Below are positions 45,275-58,422 of a stretch of DNA of 64,000 nt, one piece after another. The stretch spans positions 15,116,001 to 15,180,000 of the forward strand of contig NC_037090.1 in the NCBI RefSeq assembly GCF_002994745.2, given 5' to 3'. The notes under the pieces are model-generated. The model was not told where the DNA came from and did not search any database. It was given only the letters and a program-made list of their open reading frames with translations. Positions within the stretch are counted from its first letter, which is position 1, and each line of letters starts with the position of its first letter. The position numbers and the translations under genes are program-made. Source of the DNA: Rosa chinensis. Lineage: Eukaryota > Streptophyta > Magnoliopsida > Rosales > Rosaceae.

Positions 45275-45459
45275 TTCTTTTATTGATCAGATAAACAACT
45301 CAAATAATACAACTAGGTGTTTCATGAGTCGAACTCACAACCTCCCATTTCATGAGTCGAACTCACAATCTCCCATTTACGAAGGGAAGACTATGCCACT
45401 AGATCAACCTCCCATTTACGAATGGAAGACTATGCCACTAAATCAAATGGTACTGGATA
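45275..45459 (-). mobile_element. tRNA-derived SINE with duplicated promoter boxes
   Basis: On the minus strand it reads TAGTGGCATAGTCTTCC (box A-like), twice, and GTGAGTTCGACTCATGA (box B-like), twice, followed by a T-rich plus-strand run that is an A-rich tail on the minus strand. An imperfect 16-bp flanking repeat GATAGG(G/A)AAATAGTTT lies at 45259-45274 and 45460-45475, with one mismatch. Confidence 0.65.
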
Positions 45460-45953
45460 GATAGGAAAATAGTTTCGATGATGTTTTAAGATGATAGTTT
45501 TAAAAAATAAATAATAAAAGGTTTTTTTTTCCACATTTTATTAAGTTGGTGAACGGTGAACCTTCTTAAAAGCATACGAGCAAGGTTTGAACTTTGTTAA
45601 GAAAAAAAAATGAATGATTCAAATCTTTAAAACTACACTCAAGAATATATATAAATAAGAGAGAAATCGAACACATCGTTTTCAATTGATTTGTATCTTA
45701 ATTTTATCTGAAATTGAGCAACATAAAATGTTCCAAACACTAGTCATTTCAATGCGGACCCAAATTTGCTGCATCAACGAGGATAAGTCCCAAAATAACA
45801 AACCAATCTCTCTACAAATGCCATACTTTTGGCTTTGGTTCCCTCACTAATCCAATTCTAGACGAAAACAAAGACACAAAGATCGCCTGATCTGAGCCCT
45901 CCACTCTATTGACCGACAGCACAAAGTCAAAATCTCCAACCCAATTACAATTC

Positions 45954-45956
<3 letters not shown>

Positions 45957-45992
<36 letters not shown>
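45957..45992. repeat. (CT)n microsatellite upstream of the WD40 gene
   Basis: About 17 CT units some 220-255 bases before the WD40 start codon, probably in its leader or core promoter, where plant genes often carry CT tracts. Confidence 0.9.
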
Positions 45993-45996
<4 letters not shown>

Positions 45997-46212
45997 GTGT
46001 GAGAGTCGCAAACTCACAAGTCACAACAACGTTGCCATAAGCCGCAAACCAGATAGTCCAAAGCCCATTTGATCCGGAAGCCATTAGAGAGCAAGAACCC
46101 ACCTTTTTTACTCTTTAAATCAAAAACCCAAAAAGGAGGAGGAGGAGGAGCATTTTCTAAACCCCCAGGAGGGTCATGATCGTATGCTCTAGGGTGTATC
46201 GTAATCGACGCC

Positions 46213-49200
46213 ATGATCAACACCGCCAACGGTATGATGTCATCAACGACTTCGTCGTCGTCGGCCAACAACAGCGCTCAGTCGCCGGGGCTCAAGACCT
46301 ATTTCAAGACCCCCGAGGGAAGGTACAAGCTTCACTACGAGAAGGCTCACCCTTCCGGTCTTCTTCACTACCCTCATGGCAAAACTGTCACTCAGGTCTC
46401 TGCTTTAATTTTCAATACCCATTTTGTTGATTTACTTTCTCAAAGCCGTGGTTGTGTAAAGATGGGTTCTTTTTTTTTTTTTTGGGTGTTGATTATGATG
46501 ATATTTTTTTTAGGTTTGTTTAGGAAGAATTGAGCATTGGGTGGTTTTAACTCTGTGGGTTTTGCTCAAAAGGGTTGTTAATGTTGGAAGTGTAAGGTAT
46601 TTCAAGACCAAGATTGTGTTTTCGATTACATTTTAGGTGAATTTTAGCGTTCCCTGTTCCTTTTTGGGTCTTGCTACATTGTTTTGAAGTTACTTTTAGT
46701 AGAGCAGTTTTCGGGGATTATAAGCTGATAGGGACTATTACAGGGTGTTTAGGCCATCACCTGGGAGGCAACTCTAAAATTATGTTTTAGGCTAATTCAA
46801 TGCTGTTTGTTATGATATTTAAACTTTAAAGCCGTGTTGGCTGTTGATTATCAGGTAACGTTAGCGCATCTTAAGGACAAGCCTGCCCCAACAACCCCGA
46901 CCGCACCATCTTCAAGCTTCAGCACTAGCGGTGGTGTGCGGTCAGCTGCAGCAAGGTTGTTGGGTGCTAGTAATGGGAGCAGGCTTAGCTTTGTTGCAGG
47001 GAATGGGGCGAGTAAGAGTGTTAGCGCGAGTAGTAGAGTTGGGTCTTTGGTGGCTTCCAGTTCAAGTAATTCAACTTCTACTTCCAACTTTGATGGGAAA
47101 GGGTCTTACTTGATCTTCAATGTGGGAGATGCAATCTTCATTAGTGATTTGAATACTCAAGACAAGGTATCTAGGACTTTTTTCTTTTGCAGGTTTATGT
47201 GCTGGGATCGGTTTATGATAGGTTTCTTGGTGCATGCAGGATCCAATAAAGTCTTTACATTTCAGTACTTCAAACCCTGTGTGCCATGCATTTGATCAAG
47301 ATGCAAAGGATGGTCATGATTTGATTATTGGATTGAATTCTGGCGATGGTACAAATATTTGCTAGACTTTGAAATCAAAATCTTGTGTGTGAATTTCAAA
47401 TTTTCTAAAGGTTGTATGAATTCTCTTGTAGTCTACTCAGTGTCACTGAGACAACAATTACAGGATGTTGGAAAGAAGCTTGTTGGTGCTCAGCATTATA
47501 ACAAAGATGGTTCTGTTAGTAATAGGCAAGTGCAAGTCTTTTTTTTATTTTTTTTTATTTTTTATCTTTTATAATTTCTGTAATGGATTGGAGGAATTCA
47601 ACACAATTCTTTTGTTTGTACTTGTTTTCATGTTTATCTGCTTCCCAAAGGATGCTATATGTTAAGAAATTTCTTGCTTGTGTTTGTCATTTCTTAATAG
47701 GCCTTGTTTGAGAGTTGTGATAGTTTGCTTCTATGTACAGTTTTGTGGAGTATATTTCTAATAAACTGTTCTCAACAGCCGTTGTACTAGTATTGCATGG
47801 GTTCCTGGTGGTGATGGCTCTTTTGTTGTTGCTCATGCTGATGGGAATCTGTATGTATATGAAAAGGCGAGCTTCCCTTATCTATAGAAATACTTCTCAC
47901 TGCCTTAACTTTAATATTCCATGATTCTTTTTTAATTTGAAGTAATTTGAGTGTGCTATTTTTTTGTTTTTGTTTTTTTATAGAGCAAAGATGGTGCAGG
48001 CGATACTTCTTTCCCTGTTATAAAAGATCAATCTCAATTTTCTGTTGCACATGCACGTTACAGTAAGGTAATCGAGTTATCTTTGTTTTCTTTTCAAAAT
48101 ATGTTCCCACACAGATATTTCTTCTACATGGGCTGAAAATTTTCTGTTAATGGAATTAGGGGATAAAACACAATTGCTATGTCACCATGGGGATTATTAT
48201 TTTTGATCTTTTAAGTGAATAGACATAGTGCTCTTATCCTGGTGTCACAGATTGTCAACATTTAGATACGAATATTTTTCAGTGCTGTCTTTGGGTAATT
48301 TTCTCCAGTGGATTCCTAGTCTATAAAGGGCACTGTGTGGGACTTGTGACTACTCAATCTTCACTCTGTTAGCTGTTTTAGTTCATATGTCAGTCATTAT
48401 TGTTTCCAGCTTTAGGCTATTTTCCAACTCTCTGATAGTCTGAGTTTTCTATTGTATCCACACGCTTAGAAGTTCAGTGATATCAATTTGTAGGAGATTG
48501 GGGTGTGGCTCAAAATGTGGGTTTCTTCTCAGAAAACTATATAATTTCATATTTTAACAATTTGTGTGAGTACAATCTATTGGTTGATTTAAGTTCTTTA
48601 TGGTCTATGCAGTCTTCTGTGCATTCAAGGCTATGTAGGCTATAGATCAAGTATATTGTCACGGATATTTGTACATTACATTGGCGATAGTTACTGAAGT
48701 TCATACATGGGGGGTTTGACAGGAGTTTGTCTGCACATTCATCTTTTAGGCTGGCAGCACTAGTTAAAATTGCTTTTAAGGTAGAGCATGGAAGCTAAGG
48801 TCCTTATAAAAGTTTGAAAATGCTTCCATTCTCATGATGTTAGTGAAGATGCAAAGCATAATTTAACTTTGAGCAGGGAAGTCATCGGTGGTCATTTGAA
48901 TCATTATTTTTTCGAGGCGGCTAATAAATACTTTTAGTTTAGGTATTCTGGTTGAGATATTACTGTTTATGTGTGGCGTGCTAAAATGTTTCTCTGGCTA
49001 CGATATTTTTGTTGACTTACTGCTATGCTTCTGCAGAGTAACCCAATTGCCAGATGGCATATATGCTTAGGTTCAATTAATAGTATTGCTTTCTCAACTG
49101 ATGGAGCTTATCTAGCAACTGTTGGAAGAGATGGTATAATTTCAATATGGTGTTGTTTGCATTGTGTAATTGCTCTATTCAGTTAGTTTCTTTTTGCAAA

Positions 49201-50608
49201 ACATAAGCTAAATTTTATTATGGAATGCAGGTTATCTACGTGTTTTTGACTACTCAAAAGAGCAACTTGTATGTGGTGGCAAAAGTTACTATGGTGCTCA
49301 GCTATGTTGCGCTTGGAGGTTTGCATCTTTTACTGGTTTTTTTATTGAAGCTTGCTGCTGGTTTTTGTAATATTCTTCCTATCCCCTACTTACCTTTAGA
49401 TCTAAACTCCAGTTTCTTGTGGATCTTAATGTATCAAGATATTATTGTTCTTTTGTGATGATGTTATGACTGATTGCACTTGCTTTTGAACAGCGCGGAT
49501 GGAAAATACATACTGGCAGGAGGTGAAGATGATCTGGTTCAAGTTTGGAGTATGGAAGATCGGAAAGTTGTAGCTTGGGGAGAGGGGCACAATTCTTGGG
49601 TAATTTTTATAAATAGTATCAGACTTTGTTATAAATACCTGATAGTTGCTGCCTTATTAAACTATTACTGGATGGTGCTGGCAGGTCAGTGGAGTGGCGT
49701 TTGACTCATATTCAGAAGGTATCGGGGAAACTGTCATGTACCGGTTTGGTTCCGTCGGTCAGGTATCAGAAAATTAGGCCTGGTCTTGTCAATATTTATT
49801 TAAGTAGATTAAAAAAAGAAAAGAAAAAGGCATAATGCTATTAGTTGTTGTACTTTCCTTTCAATTTTAATCGTTTGGCTCTCATCTTCATGTTCATGCA
49901 TATATTTTGACATTTCAAATTTTGAATAGGAATCGTAATGTAAGCTACAACTGGTCTACCTACAATGGTCTGATAACATATACTTAGGATAAGAAATTCA
50001 GGGATTTGAAATAAGTGCATTTGAGAAAAGTTATGACCTTGGTATTCCTCTCTATTCTTGTATTCTTCCTCAAACCCCTTAATTTTTCTCAGATAAAATG
50101 TCCTTTACAAAATAGATGAGGAAAATATTGAAGTAACTGAGGTGGTGAGTGTACTTCTTAATTTCTTATTAGTTGTGATTTTTATTCTTTTTTTTTTCTT
50201 TATAAGCAGGACACACAGTTACTTCTGTGGGACCTGGAAATGGATGAGATTGTGGTGCCATTGCGCCGATGCCCTCCAGGTGGCTCCCCCACATATAGTA
50301 CCGGAAGCCAGTCATCTCATTGGGACAATGCACTACCAGTGGGTACGTTGCAGCCTGCTCCAAGCATGCGAGATGTTCCAAAGATCTCACCGCTTGTTGC
50401 TCACCGTGTGCACACTGAACCTCTCTCCGGCGTGATGTTTACACAAGAATCTGTTCTTACTGTCTGCCGAGAAGGGAATATTAAAATTTGGATGAGACCT
50501 GGGGTTTCAGAAAGCCAATCAAGCAATGGGGAAACCGTGTTAAGTCCCAGCTTGAAGGAGAAACCTTTGCTGTCAAGCAAGGTTGGCAGTGTCAGTCATA
50601 AGCAATGA
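46213..50608 (+). CDS. WD40-repeat protein, WDR20/CreC-like
   Basis: Eleven exons: 46213-46395, 46855-47166, 47240-47348, 47432-47525, 47779-47866, 47984-48067, 49037-49133, 49231-49318, 49494-49599, 49685-49762, 50210-50608 (1638 bp, 545 residues, phases consistent). Homologues (animal WDR20, fungal CreC) are cofactors of USP12/46-type deubiquitinases; the plant role is inferred from them. The N-terminus is Ser/Asn rich, then [22 protein letters not shown]40 units include [111 protein letters not shown] and [18 protein letters not shown]. The introns after 47525 (AG/GCAAGT) and 47866 (AAG/GCGAGC) need GC donors to keep the frame; all others are GT-AG. The gene ends 619 bases from the convergent RING-CH gene. 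Confidence 0.94.
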
Positions 50609-51227
50609 CACTCATCAGAGACGAAAGCAAAACAAGCTTCTTTCCATCGAGTACATTTTGATTTTCTTGTGTAGCCATTTTTCTCCTCTTATCAGTTGGT
50701 TTTTCCCGAAATAGCACTTTGTGAGAGCGGCATTCCCAATTGCCATGCAACCAACTGATTCTATTGTATAGAAAATTGCCATTGAAGGCAGGTAAGAGAT
50801 TGGGTGGGAGAAACAACCCCCATTTGTAATTACAAAACGGCCGTTTCTGGAACATATATTTAATGAATGACGGGAATAATATGATGTTCCTCCCTTGAGA
50901 TCTGTTTCTCTCAACACATTCCAACTGGTTCTATTTTATAAGCTGTTCATAATATGCATATTTTTTTTTTCCTGATATTCCTTTTTCAATCATTTTATCT
51001 CGGTAAGACATGTTATTGTGAGATAAATGCTGGGCAACCTTAAAACTTCAGATCGGAAAACGCAAAAGGCTTTCTGCTAAAAAAGAGATTTTCTATCTGT
51101 ACTTTGCCAGACCAACATATACATATGATATCTTTAATATACAACAGCGCTAATATGCGCTACGGGTCATTTACAGTTTACAGCCACAGTATGCACTGTG
51201 GATGCAGTGCATCCTAAAGATTATGAA
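50609..51227. other. Convergent spacer between WD40 and RING-CH genes
   Basis: 3' untranslated sequence of both genes is expected here. No gene seen; open frames here are shadows. Confidence 0.5.
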
Positions 51228-54200
51228 TCAGCTGCCATGAATAGCTTCAGCACCTTGAATTTCATTTTCAAGCTGCCGAGGATTTGTCTGTGTTTGTTGT
51301 GGTTGATTTGGCTGGGTCACCGCCGGAGTACCATGCTGTTGATTTGACCGAGAAAGCCATCTTTCCCTCCATTCCAGAGCCTCAATAATAATAGAATTCC
51401 CACACATTGTGACTCCAAATCCGGTAAACGTGGCAAGAAGAACTGACAGAACTGCCTGCATGTGAATCTGTAGACCCAGCAAAAACATATAAGTTTTTTA
51501 TATCCAAAAAAAAAAACATATAAGTTTCACAGGTAGCTAAAACAACAGTGCTCCTCATCTATTCATAAAGATGCCTTGAATGCCTTGTTATTTGACATTG
51601 TAAATTGTGGTTGCCTTACAGGCTTCCATCTATAATTAATAGTCTTTTCATATCAAAAGAAATACATAAACAAACAGTGCTCCTCATCTCATATTTGGTG
51701 TCTTATTCTACTGTACAACAGGTAGACACTTATACATTTTACTGTTCAGTCAATTCCTCATTCTAAACGTTTGTATCCCAAAACTGAGATTCATTGTTAC
51801 ACAAAGCAGAGTCATCACATTGCATCTTCAACTACAAATCTCAGCACTACTTAATGTCAGCAGAGCATGTCTTACCAATGAATAAAATAAATGAGCTGAG
51901 AGAACCACCAAGGCAAACTGAATGGTTGCATAAACCCAGACGTATTTTCTTTTCACTGTGCACAAATTTCAAATCAGTAATATAAGATTGGTTAATGGAA
52001 GTAAAATACTGTACGACTGAAGAATTGCAAGCTTGCCTACCCATTGTGGTTGCTGTCATGGATGCCAAAAGACCCAATATACAGGAAAAAGGAAGAGAGA
52101 GCGCAATTGCACCTGATCCCATTTTTCCTACCTGTGCATGCGATCACAATAGGTTATTCTTTAGACATGTTAAAAAAATGAAGCATGTAGAAGTTGCATG
52201 GCATACCAGAAGCTGCTCAAGAAAACAGAAGTACGCGAGCATGCTAACTATGACGAGAATTGGAACATCCTGCCAAACCCTGGAAATTTTGCAGTAAGTA
52301 GTAGTTATAGTGTCCTAGAAGGTGGGCTTGAATGTATTAAAAATTATCTTATACCAGATTCACTCATTTTACTGCATTATGAAAGATCATTCCTCATTGA
52401 CAACAAGTGACAGATGATCAGGAAAAACAATTACCTCTTTCATTTTCTCCTTTCAAACTGCATATTTTACCCTAATCCACTTTCAGTTTATTGGTCTTGG
52501 GATAAATCCTCAGTCAAGGTTATCAATGAAAGACCTTAATTTTATGGGACTTTTTTTTTTTTTTGATGAACCAACTTGTATCTATCTAAACTAGTAGCTG
52601 CATCTTTCACAACCACACAAGAAATATAAGAGCAAAGATCATTTCCTGCTCATAACAGCAGTTGAAAATTTCACTTGCCTATATTGAGTAACCTCAGGCT
52701 GCTGTGCTCTAGTTCCTCGTAAATTATGGGCTTGAACATTTTGAATTCGTAAAAGCGTGACAGGTAGGTTCTGGACCTCTTGCTTGCACACATCACATGT
52801 TTTATTACCTTTAATGCTGAACCATTTTACAGCACACTCTTGGTGGGCTAGAGCGAGGTCACCTTTACAGCTGCATTCCATCTTGAGGGTGTCAGCACCT
52901 TCCCCCAATTCAACTAAGCAAATTCGACAAACAGCTTCTTCTTCGGCAATATCTTCACCATCATCATCACTTCCATCTGAACCACAAAACTAAGATAAGG
53001 CATAGGCTGGTTATCACTAGTTGCAAAACTAGAGTTTTAGGTTGCTAGAATCTGAAAATACAGACAATTGGTATATCCTAGCACTTGGGCAGATTTGCAA
53101 GGAAAATGATGTGAACAAAAACGTGAAAGACAATTGGAACATAAACTTACCATTTTCATCCTTCGGGGAGGTGCATGAAGTTATTGATACACTTCTCTCC
53201 ATTGCTCGTGGTGTGGTAGGAATTACTCGAAAGACACTACCTAGACTTACACTCCCATCTTTGTTAAGCTCAGGGACCGAATGTGAACGATGAATAGGCA
53301 GTTGGCGCCCTCCTTTCTGCAAAAGTATGAAATCATAAGAATCAGGTGGGCTGGCGGATGAAGAGATGAACACATCTGAGAGGATTAATTGAAACATTGA
53401 AAAGAAGTATAACTCCCTGTAGAACTCAAATTCATAAGAGGAAAAAATATGAACAAATAATTTAAACTCTGCTTAAAGTATTAGTACATGAATGGATCAG
53501 TGGAAAGCAACTTGCCTGCTATCATGCCCTACAAAACTAATTTCATGTTTACTTTGATTTTGATAAACATCCCCTCTAAATATGCCGAACATAATTAAGG
53601 TTAAATGGTTGCTTTTTAGTCTGAGAAGTCAAACTTTCATTACATGAAATTAAGGGGAAAGTCACCGAACCATTCACAAGAAGGGTGCACTGTCACTGCT
53701 GCATGTGACGTCACGAAAATCAACTGGCTTCAGTCATACATTAGACTTTTGTAATTGCACAGGTAAATCAGCAAGCAACTAGAAATGCCAAAATGAAGGA
53801 AAGCCTATGCATATAGAATGAATTTGAAGCAATTTACTCTCCATTTGCAGGTAATACAATCAAATGAGCGATCTTTAAGTACCATTGAGTACTACATAAT
53901 ACATTTACAGTGAAACAGTTCATACTGTACCCAAGATTTTTTATGTTTATCTTAATGTCTCCAAGTATTATGATCACCGTATTTTTTTCCTCAACAAACA
54001 AAACTATTCTCAAGAGGTCAAGTTAGCATGTGATAGGTACTCACATACAGCAGAACTTACCAGATCAGTTGTGTTTCTTCCATGCATAGACTCTGGATTT
54101 GAGTGAGCAATTGGGGTTGTAGGCAAGGATGACGTATTCTTCAGTCTAGGTGCTAAAAGCTTTGGAAGAGAAAGTGTCCTAGAAATTGAAGGCTTCTCAC

Positions 54201-55339
54201 GGGTAGCTGTAGATGTACCTCCTAGTGCAAGAGTAGCAGCCTTCCGAATCTCTGAAGTAGTGTTCCGATACTTGAAACTTAGTTTTGGAAGGAGGTTTTT
54301 TATGGTTGACTTAGTTTTTGAGGATGAGGGACCTGGGGATCCACTGATTTTGTTTAAACTAGGGCTGGGTAATGGGGAGAAGTTTACTCTTTTCGGAGTG
54401 GAACTTGGCGTTGGGGGCATGTCTATTCTCACAAAATCCTCTTCGGGATCCTCAACAGTTCTGGTGGGTATCTGTAAGGTGAGGTTTTGTCGTCTCCATG
54501 GGTGACCAGGAGGAGTTTCTTCAATTATCTCACTGGAGTTTCCATCCTGTAAAAGGAACAAGAAAAATCACTTGGGATCAGCAAATTATGGCTTTTACAT
54601 TAACTTCGCCCGATAAAGTACCAGTTATACAACAATCTCACACAACTCTGTGTGATGCTCAAAGAAATGAGAATTGTATATTGAAGATCTAGCATCAGTC
54701 CACTTAATTTCACTTGCCAAGATATGCACGACTGAGGAATGGAAACGACAAAAAGGAAAAGACCAAAGGGGATCCATATTAAAGCACAATGAAATATGAA
54801 GGAACGCAATGAGGTAAGATCATCATGACAAAGTGACAATGCAGAAAATTGAAACCAAACCGAACAGTAAGCTCTCCCTTTTTCTCAACAAAGTTATAAC
54901 ACGCAAGTATCAACAGTTCTAAGAGGAATTAGAGCCTATAACATGAATTTAATGATTTCACAGATTACCAAGTAAAGTTGAATGGGATAAAAGTTGGCAG
55001 ATTTGGACCCCTAAAGCAATTGAAGTCATTCACTAAATCCCATGATTGCAGCTCTATAACAGTGTATGAGTATGAAAAACCAAGTATGCTTCACCCAATT
55101 GAAGTAAAGATAAAAACTTTAGCACATAGGTAAATCATACGCATATATACCTGGTAAAATGAATTGAACCCAGAACGAAAGAAACATAAACAGGAAAGAA
55201 ACATGCAAACATCACAGAACCCATCATAGAAGTCAACAAGGAAAAGCAAATGAGGTACCTGTTGGGGTGAAGGGTCAACTTCGCTGGCGGAAATGCCAGC
55301 ATCATTTTCCTTAGCAGAAGCTTCTTCTTCAATTACCAT
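51228..55339 (-). CDS. RING-CH (MARCH-like) membrane E3 ubiquitin ligase candidate
   Basis: Eight exons in transcript order: 55339-55259, 54546-54061, 53316-53151, 52976-52679, 52279-52207, 52131-52041, 51955-51876, 51467-51228 (1515 bp, 504 residues, phases consistent). A Ser/Pro-rich cytosolic N-terminal half comes first ([41 protein letters not shown]). The RING-CH C4HC3 finger (~261-308) is [40 protein letters not shown]. Four hydrophobic segments follow, one per late exon ([67 protein letters not shown]), so it is a polytopic membrane protein. RING-CH proteins ubiquitinate membrane substrates; the substrate here is unknown. The intron after 52679 needs a GC donor (AG/GCAAGT). The start is chosen at [10 protein letters not shown]; upstream in-frame codons reach 55516 but look like leader. 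Confidence 0.92.
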
Positions 55340-55419
55340 ACTTGATTTCTGACAAGCCCCTGTTTCAGGTTCTGCAGATAACACAAGGACCCTCGAGAGG
55401 TGAAGTGAATAATATAAGC

Positions 55420-55442
55420 TGAAGAGAGAGAGAGAGAGAGAG
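55420..55442. repeat. (GA)n / (CT)n tract in RING-CH leader
   Basis: About ten GA units ~85-100 bases before the RING-CH start codon. Read in that gene's direction it is a CT tract, like the one before the WD40 gene. Confidence 0.85.
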
Positions 55443-55722
55443 TCAAGTGACTCGGGAAAATGCCAAAGCGGATTTATGTTGTTTTCTAAGGGCCCATGGT
55501 TTTTGGCTTTTTGCAAGAGGGATAGACAGGGGGGTTCGGCACCGGCGACAAGTGATCAAAGGGTTTTAGCTTTTTGGGCATGTGTGCTCTTTGCGGTGGG
55601 ACATAAAATACAACTATTTTTGTTTTTCTTGTTATACATATTCCATTAGTACAAATTTCTGTTTTTTTTTTCTTTTCAAAATTCGTAGAAGATTAGACGA
55701 CGCTGACATGTAATATGTTGTA

Positions 55723-56037
55723 GGGCTCGTTTAGGATTACTGTGACTTTAAAAAAAAATTGCTGCTGCTGTGGTGTGAGAATAATCAGCTGTGAATTAAA
55801 ACAGTTTCGTGTTTGGTAAATAATATTTTTAAAAGTGCTGTCAGTACATAAAATAACTGCAGAATGTGTTTTGATCCACAACCGCTTTTAAAAGCAATCT
55901 CTAGGCTGCTTCTAAAATCTGTTGTCAGTGACCTAACTTTTAAGTTTGTTTTTTTATTTATTTACCAAACATAATAAAATCTAAAATTTTGAACAAAAAC
56001 TGATTTTTCTAAAAGCAAAGCAATCCCAAACAGAGCC
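55723..56037. mobile_element. MITE with GGCTCGTTT-type inverted ends
   Basis: It begins GGGCTCGTTTAGGATTACTG and ends with the inverted counterpart ...AGCAATCCCAAACAGAGCC. The inside is non-coding and AT-rich with internal complementarity. Flanking GTA on both sides may be a 3-bp duplication (Tourist/Harbinger-like), but it is too short to be sure. Confidence 0.6.
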
Positions 56038-57803
56038 GTAGTACATTGCATTATTCTCATATTTGTAGACGAACTAATGCTATTTCTATTTAGTTCGAAG
56101 AGTTTTTGGTGATGAAATACAAACATATTCAGTTAGCTTAAAGATATCCGGATAGAAATTGGTATCGATACTAAAACACTTTGAGCAAACGCAAATGAGG
56201 TTTTGTTGCACAACCAAATGCCCTTTGAGTCCAATGAAGGGCCAGCTTTGGTTTCGAATATTGTGCCCTAGAAGCCAGATGGAAATCAATTCTGCTACTA
56301 CAACTAAATTTCCTTTGTCTTAAACATGATCGAGTTTTATCCTTATCCAGTGGCCTACTTAGCTTAGCACAATGTGACAATTCGGTAAATGTTTTAAACA
56401 ATCATGTATTGAAGATCAATATAGGGATTTTGTTTAATGAAGGTCAATGCCGGAAGTCTAGGCACTGGATAAAAAGGAAAATGAAAACAGCAGGTGGTGA
56501 CTGGTGAGCTCATAGGAAAACATCATTTTCGGCCAACCATTCCATCTCCACCGTAAAGTTTGAAGTTTTGTCCTGGTTGGGCACATCCGCAGATTCGCAT
56601 TGGTCTGCTGCACCAGCTCAATAACAATCACGTTGACCATAGAATGTATAGTATTGAGTCTTTGTCCCTTTTAGAAGAGTACAATATAATTTTCTCCAGC
56701 GGCCAACGTAGCTTTGAGAGGAACACGTTGTGGTGGATAGGATATTAGCAATGATGTCGACTTCATAAATATAAAATAGGGATAATTAAGATATAATGAT
56801 TCACAACATAGCCAAATAGTTTCTTAAAAGGGAGGTTTTTTATTTTTTGTATAAGTTTGCTTAAAAATGAGCATTTCTTAAAACATAAGAGTTTGAACAT
56901 TGCTTAGATAGGTTATCTCGGATTTATCGAGTTTCTTATGTAAGTGTTGGTAGACTATGCTTTATGCTATTGATCTAATGTTATCAATTTAAAAAACAAA
57001 AAACAAAAACAAAAACAAAACAAAACCAAATATTTTCTCAAATTCTTGCGTATTTGTACAAAATCAACACTAGAAAGATGTCTTCAATTTATATAAGTGT
57101 ATCAAGTTCTCCAACATAGTTAAGCAGGACAAGATCACTATAGCTACTAACCATTTCATCTTTTTTTTTCTTATTTAACTTTAATTGGGATATTTATTAG
57201 AGAACATTACTTGATGATGGACAAGTCTAAATTGATATTTAGACATCTCTTAAAACTTATAACACCTGTCTCTCCTATATCTGTCTTCTTTAAAGTTTCA
57301 GTCTCTGCACTACCCACCTTTGGTGATAACAACTTCTCACCTCCTGCAACTTGCCCGAAGGATGTCGTTATATCTCGTCATCATTTTTTTTTTCTTTCAA
57401 AAAGCTTTATTAAATAAAATAGAGATCAACATCAAAAGATCCCACATGAGACCAAAATCCCTTATAAAGAATAAAAATGCAAAAACTATTACCAAACCAT
57501 GAATATGGTTGAAGATTAACCAAAGTCCAAACAACTAAAAATTGAGACGCATCGTAGGTGTTCGATCACATGCAGGATACATTGAACTGGTTTGACACTG
57601 TTTTGCCTTGAATTTTTTTATTTTGAAGCTTTGAAAAAGCACGAAGAAAATTCTCATCTAAAATTGCTTCACCCTTATCAAATCAAGTTTCATAATTGAT
57701 CTCAAATTGAGGAAAAATTGCTTTTTCAAACTACTTTCTTGTAAGATAATTGTTTGAAGTATTTCGTTGAATATCTTTTTTTTTTCATTATTATTTGGGT
57801 TAG
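56038..57803. other. Intergenic, no gene supported
   Basis: AT-rich, with homopolymer and A/C-rich runs (57000-57030). Open frames are short and unlike known proteins. Confidence 0.45.
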
Positions 57804-57921
57804 TTTTTTTTTTCCCGAAGAAGAGATTAAAATTACAAAACAAACCCTCGACAACAACCCAAGTTTAGAGAATCGAACAGGAAGACTTGAGAAGCAGAAA
57901 GTGGTAAGGAATTAGACCAAG

Positions 57922-57926
57922 CTTGA
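57922..57926. repeat. Copia target-site duplication, left copy
   Basis: CTTGA here and at 62984-62988, flanking the two LTRs. Confidence 0.8.
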
Positions 57927-58337
57927 TGTTGTGCGGAAGCGTAACAAACACAATATTGATATGGAACTAGATAAGTGGCCAAACAACGAAAAAGAAAACA
58001 AACACAAGAATTTATAGTGGTTTACTTAATCAATGTGATTGAGCTACGTCCACTTTCGGAGCCGGCGAGAAATTCCACTATAATCAATTGGAGAGAATAC
58101 AATTAGAGTTTGAGAATAAACTCTACCCAAAAACCCAATACACCAATAACCTAGTTAACTCTCTCTCTGTTTTTAACACTAGCGGCAGCAACATATATAT
58201 ATATATATATCCTAGTTAAACCTAGGCATGCATATATATATATATATCCTAATTAATATAGGTTTCTTGCCAACGTCACCTTCACAATGGGCTTATCAAT
58301 TTTTTATCCACCTATTCAATTAAAGCCAAATTCAATA
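57927..58337 (-). repeat. 3' LTR of the copia element
   Basis: 411 bp with two short (AT)n tracts. It matches the 5' LTR closely outside the AT tracts. Confidence 0.9.
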
Positions 58338-58422
58338 ATCTCCACCTTGGCTTTACTTGATGTAAATTCTCCAAAATAGAACTTCAAAACCAATCGCCGC
58401 TCCGACTTCCCCGTAGGGAATT

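Noticed and set aside
55091..55516. 141-codon minus frame extending the RING-CH first exon upstream and downstream
   Set aside because: The upstream part is a Leu/Ser-rich translation of the CT tract and the downstream part runs into the intron. The exon 55339-55259 alone fits the splice phase.
57250..57640. Possible further LINE or SINE 3' end near a T run at 57384-57396
   Set aside because: No target duplication or conserved boxes could be found by eye.
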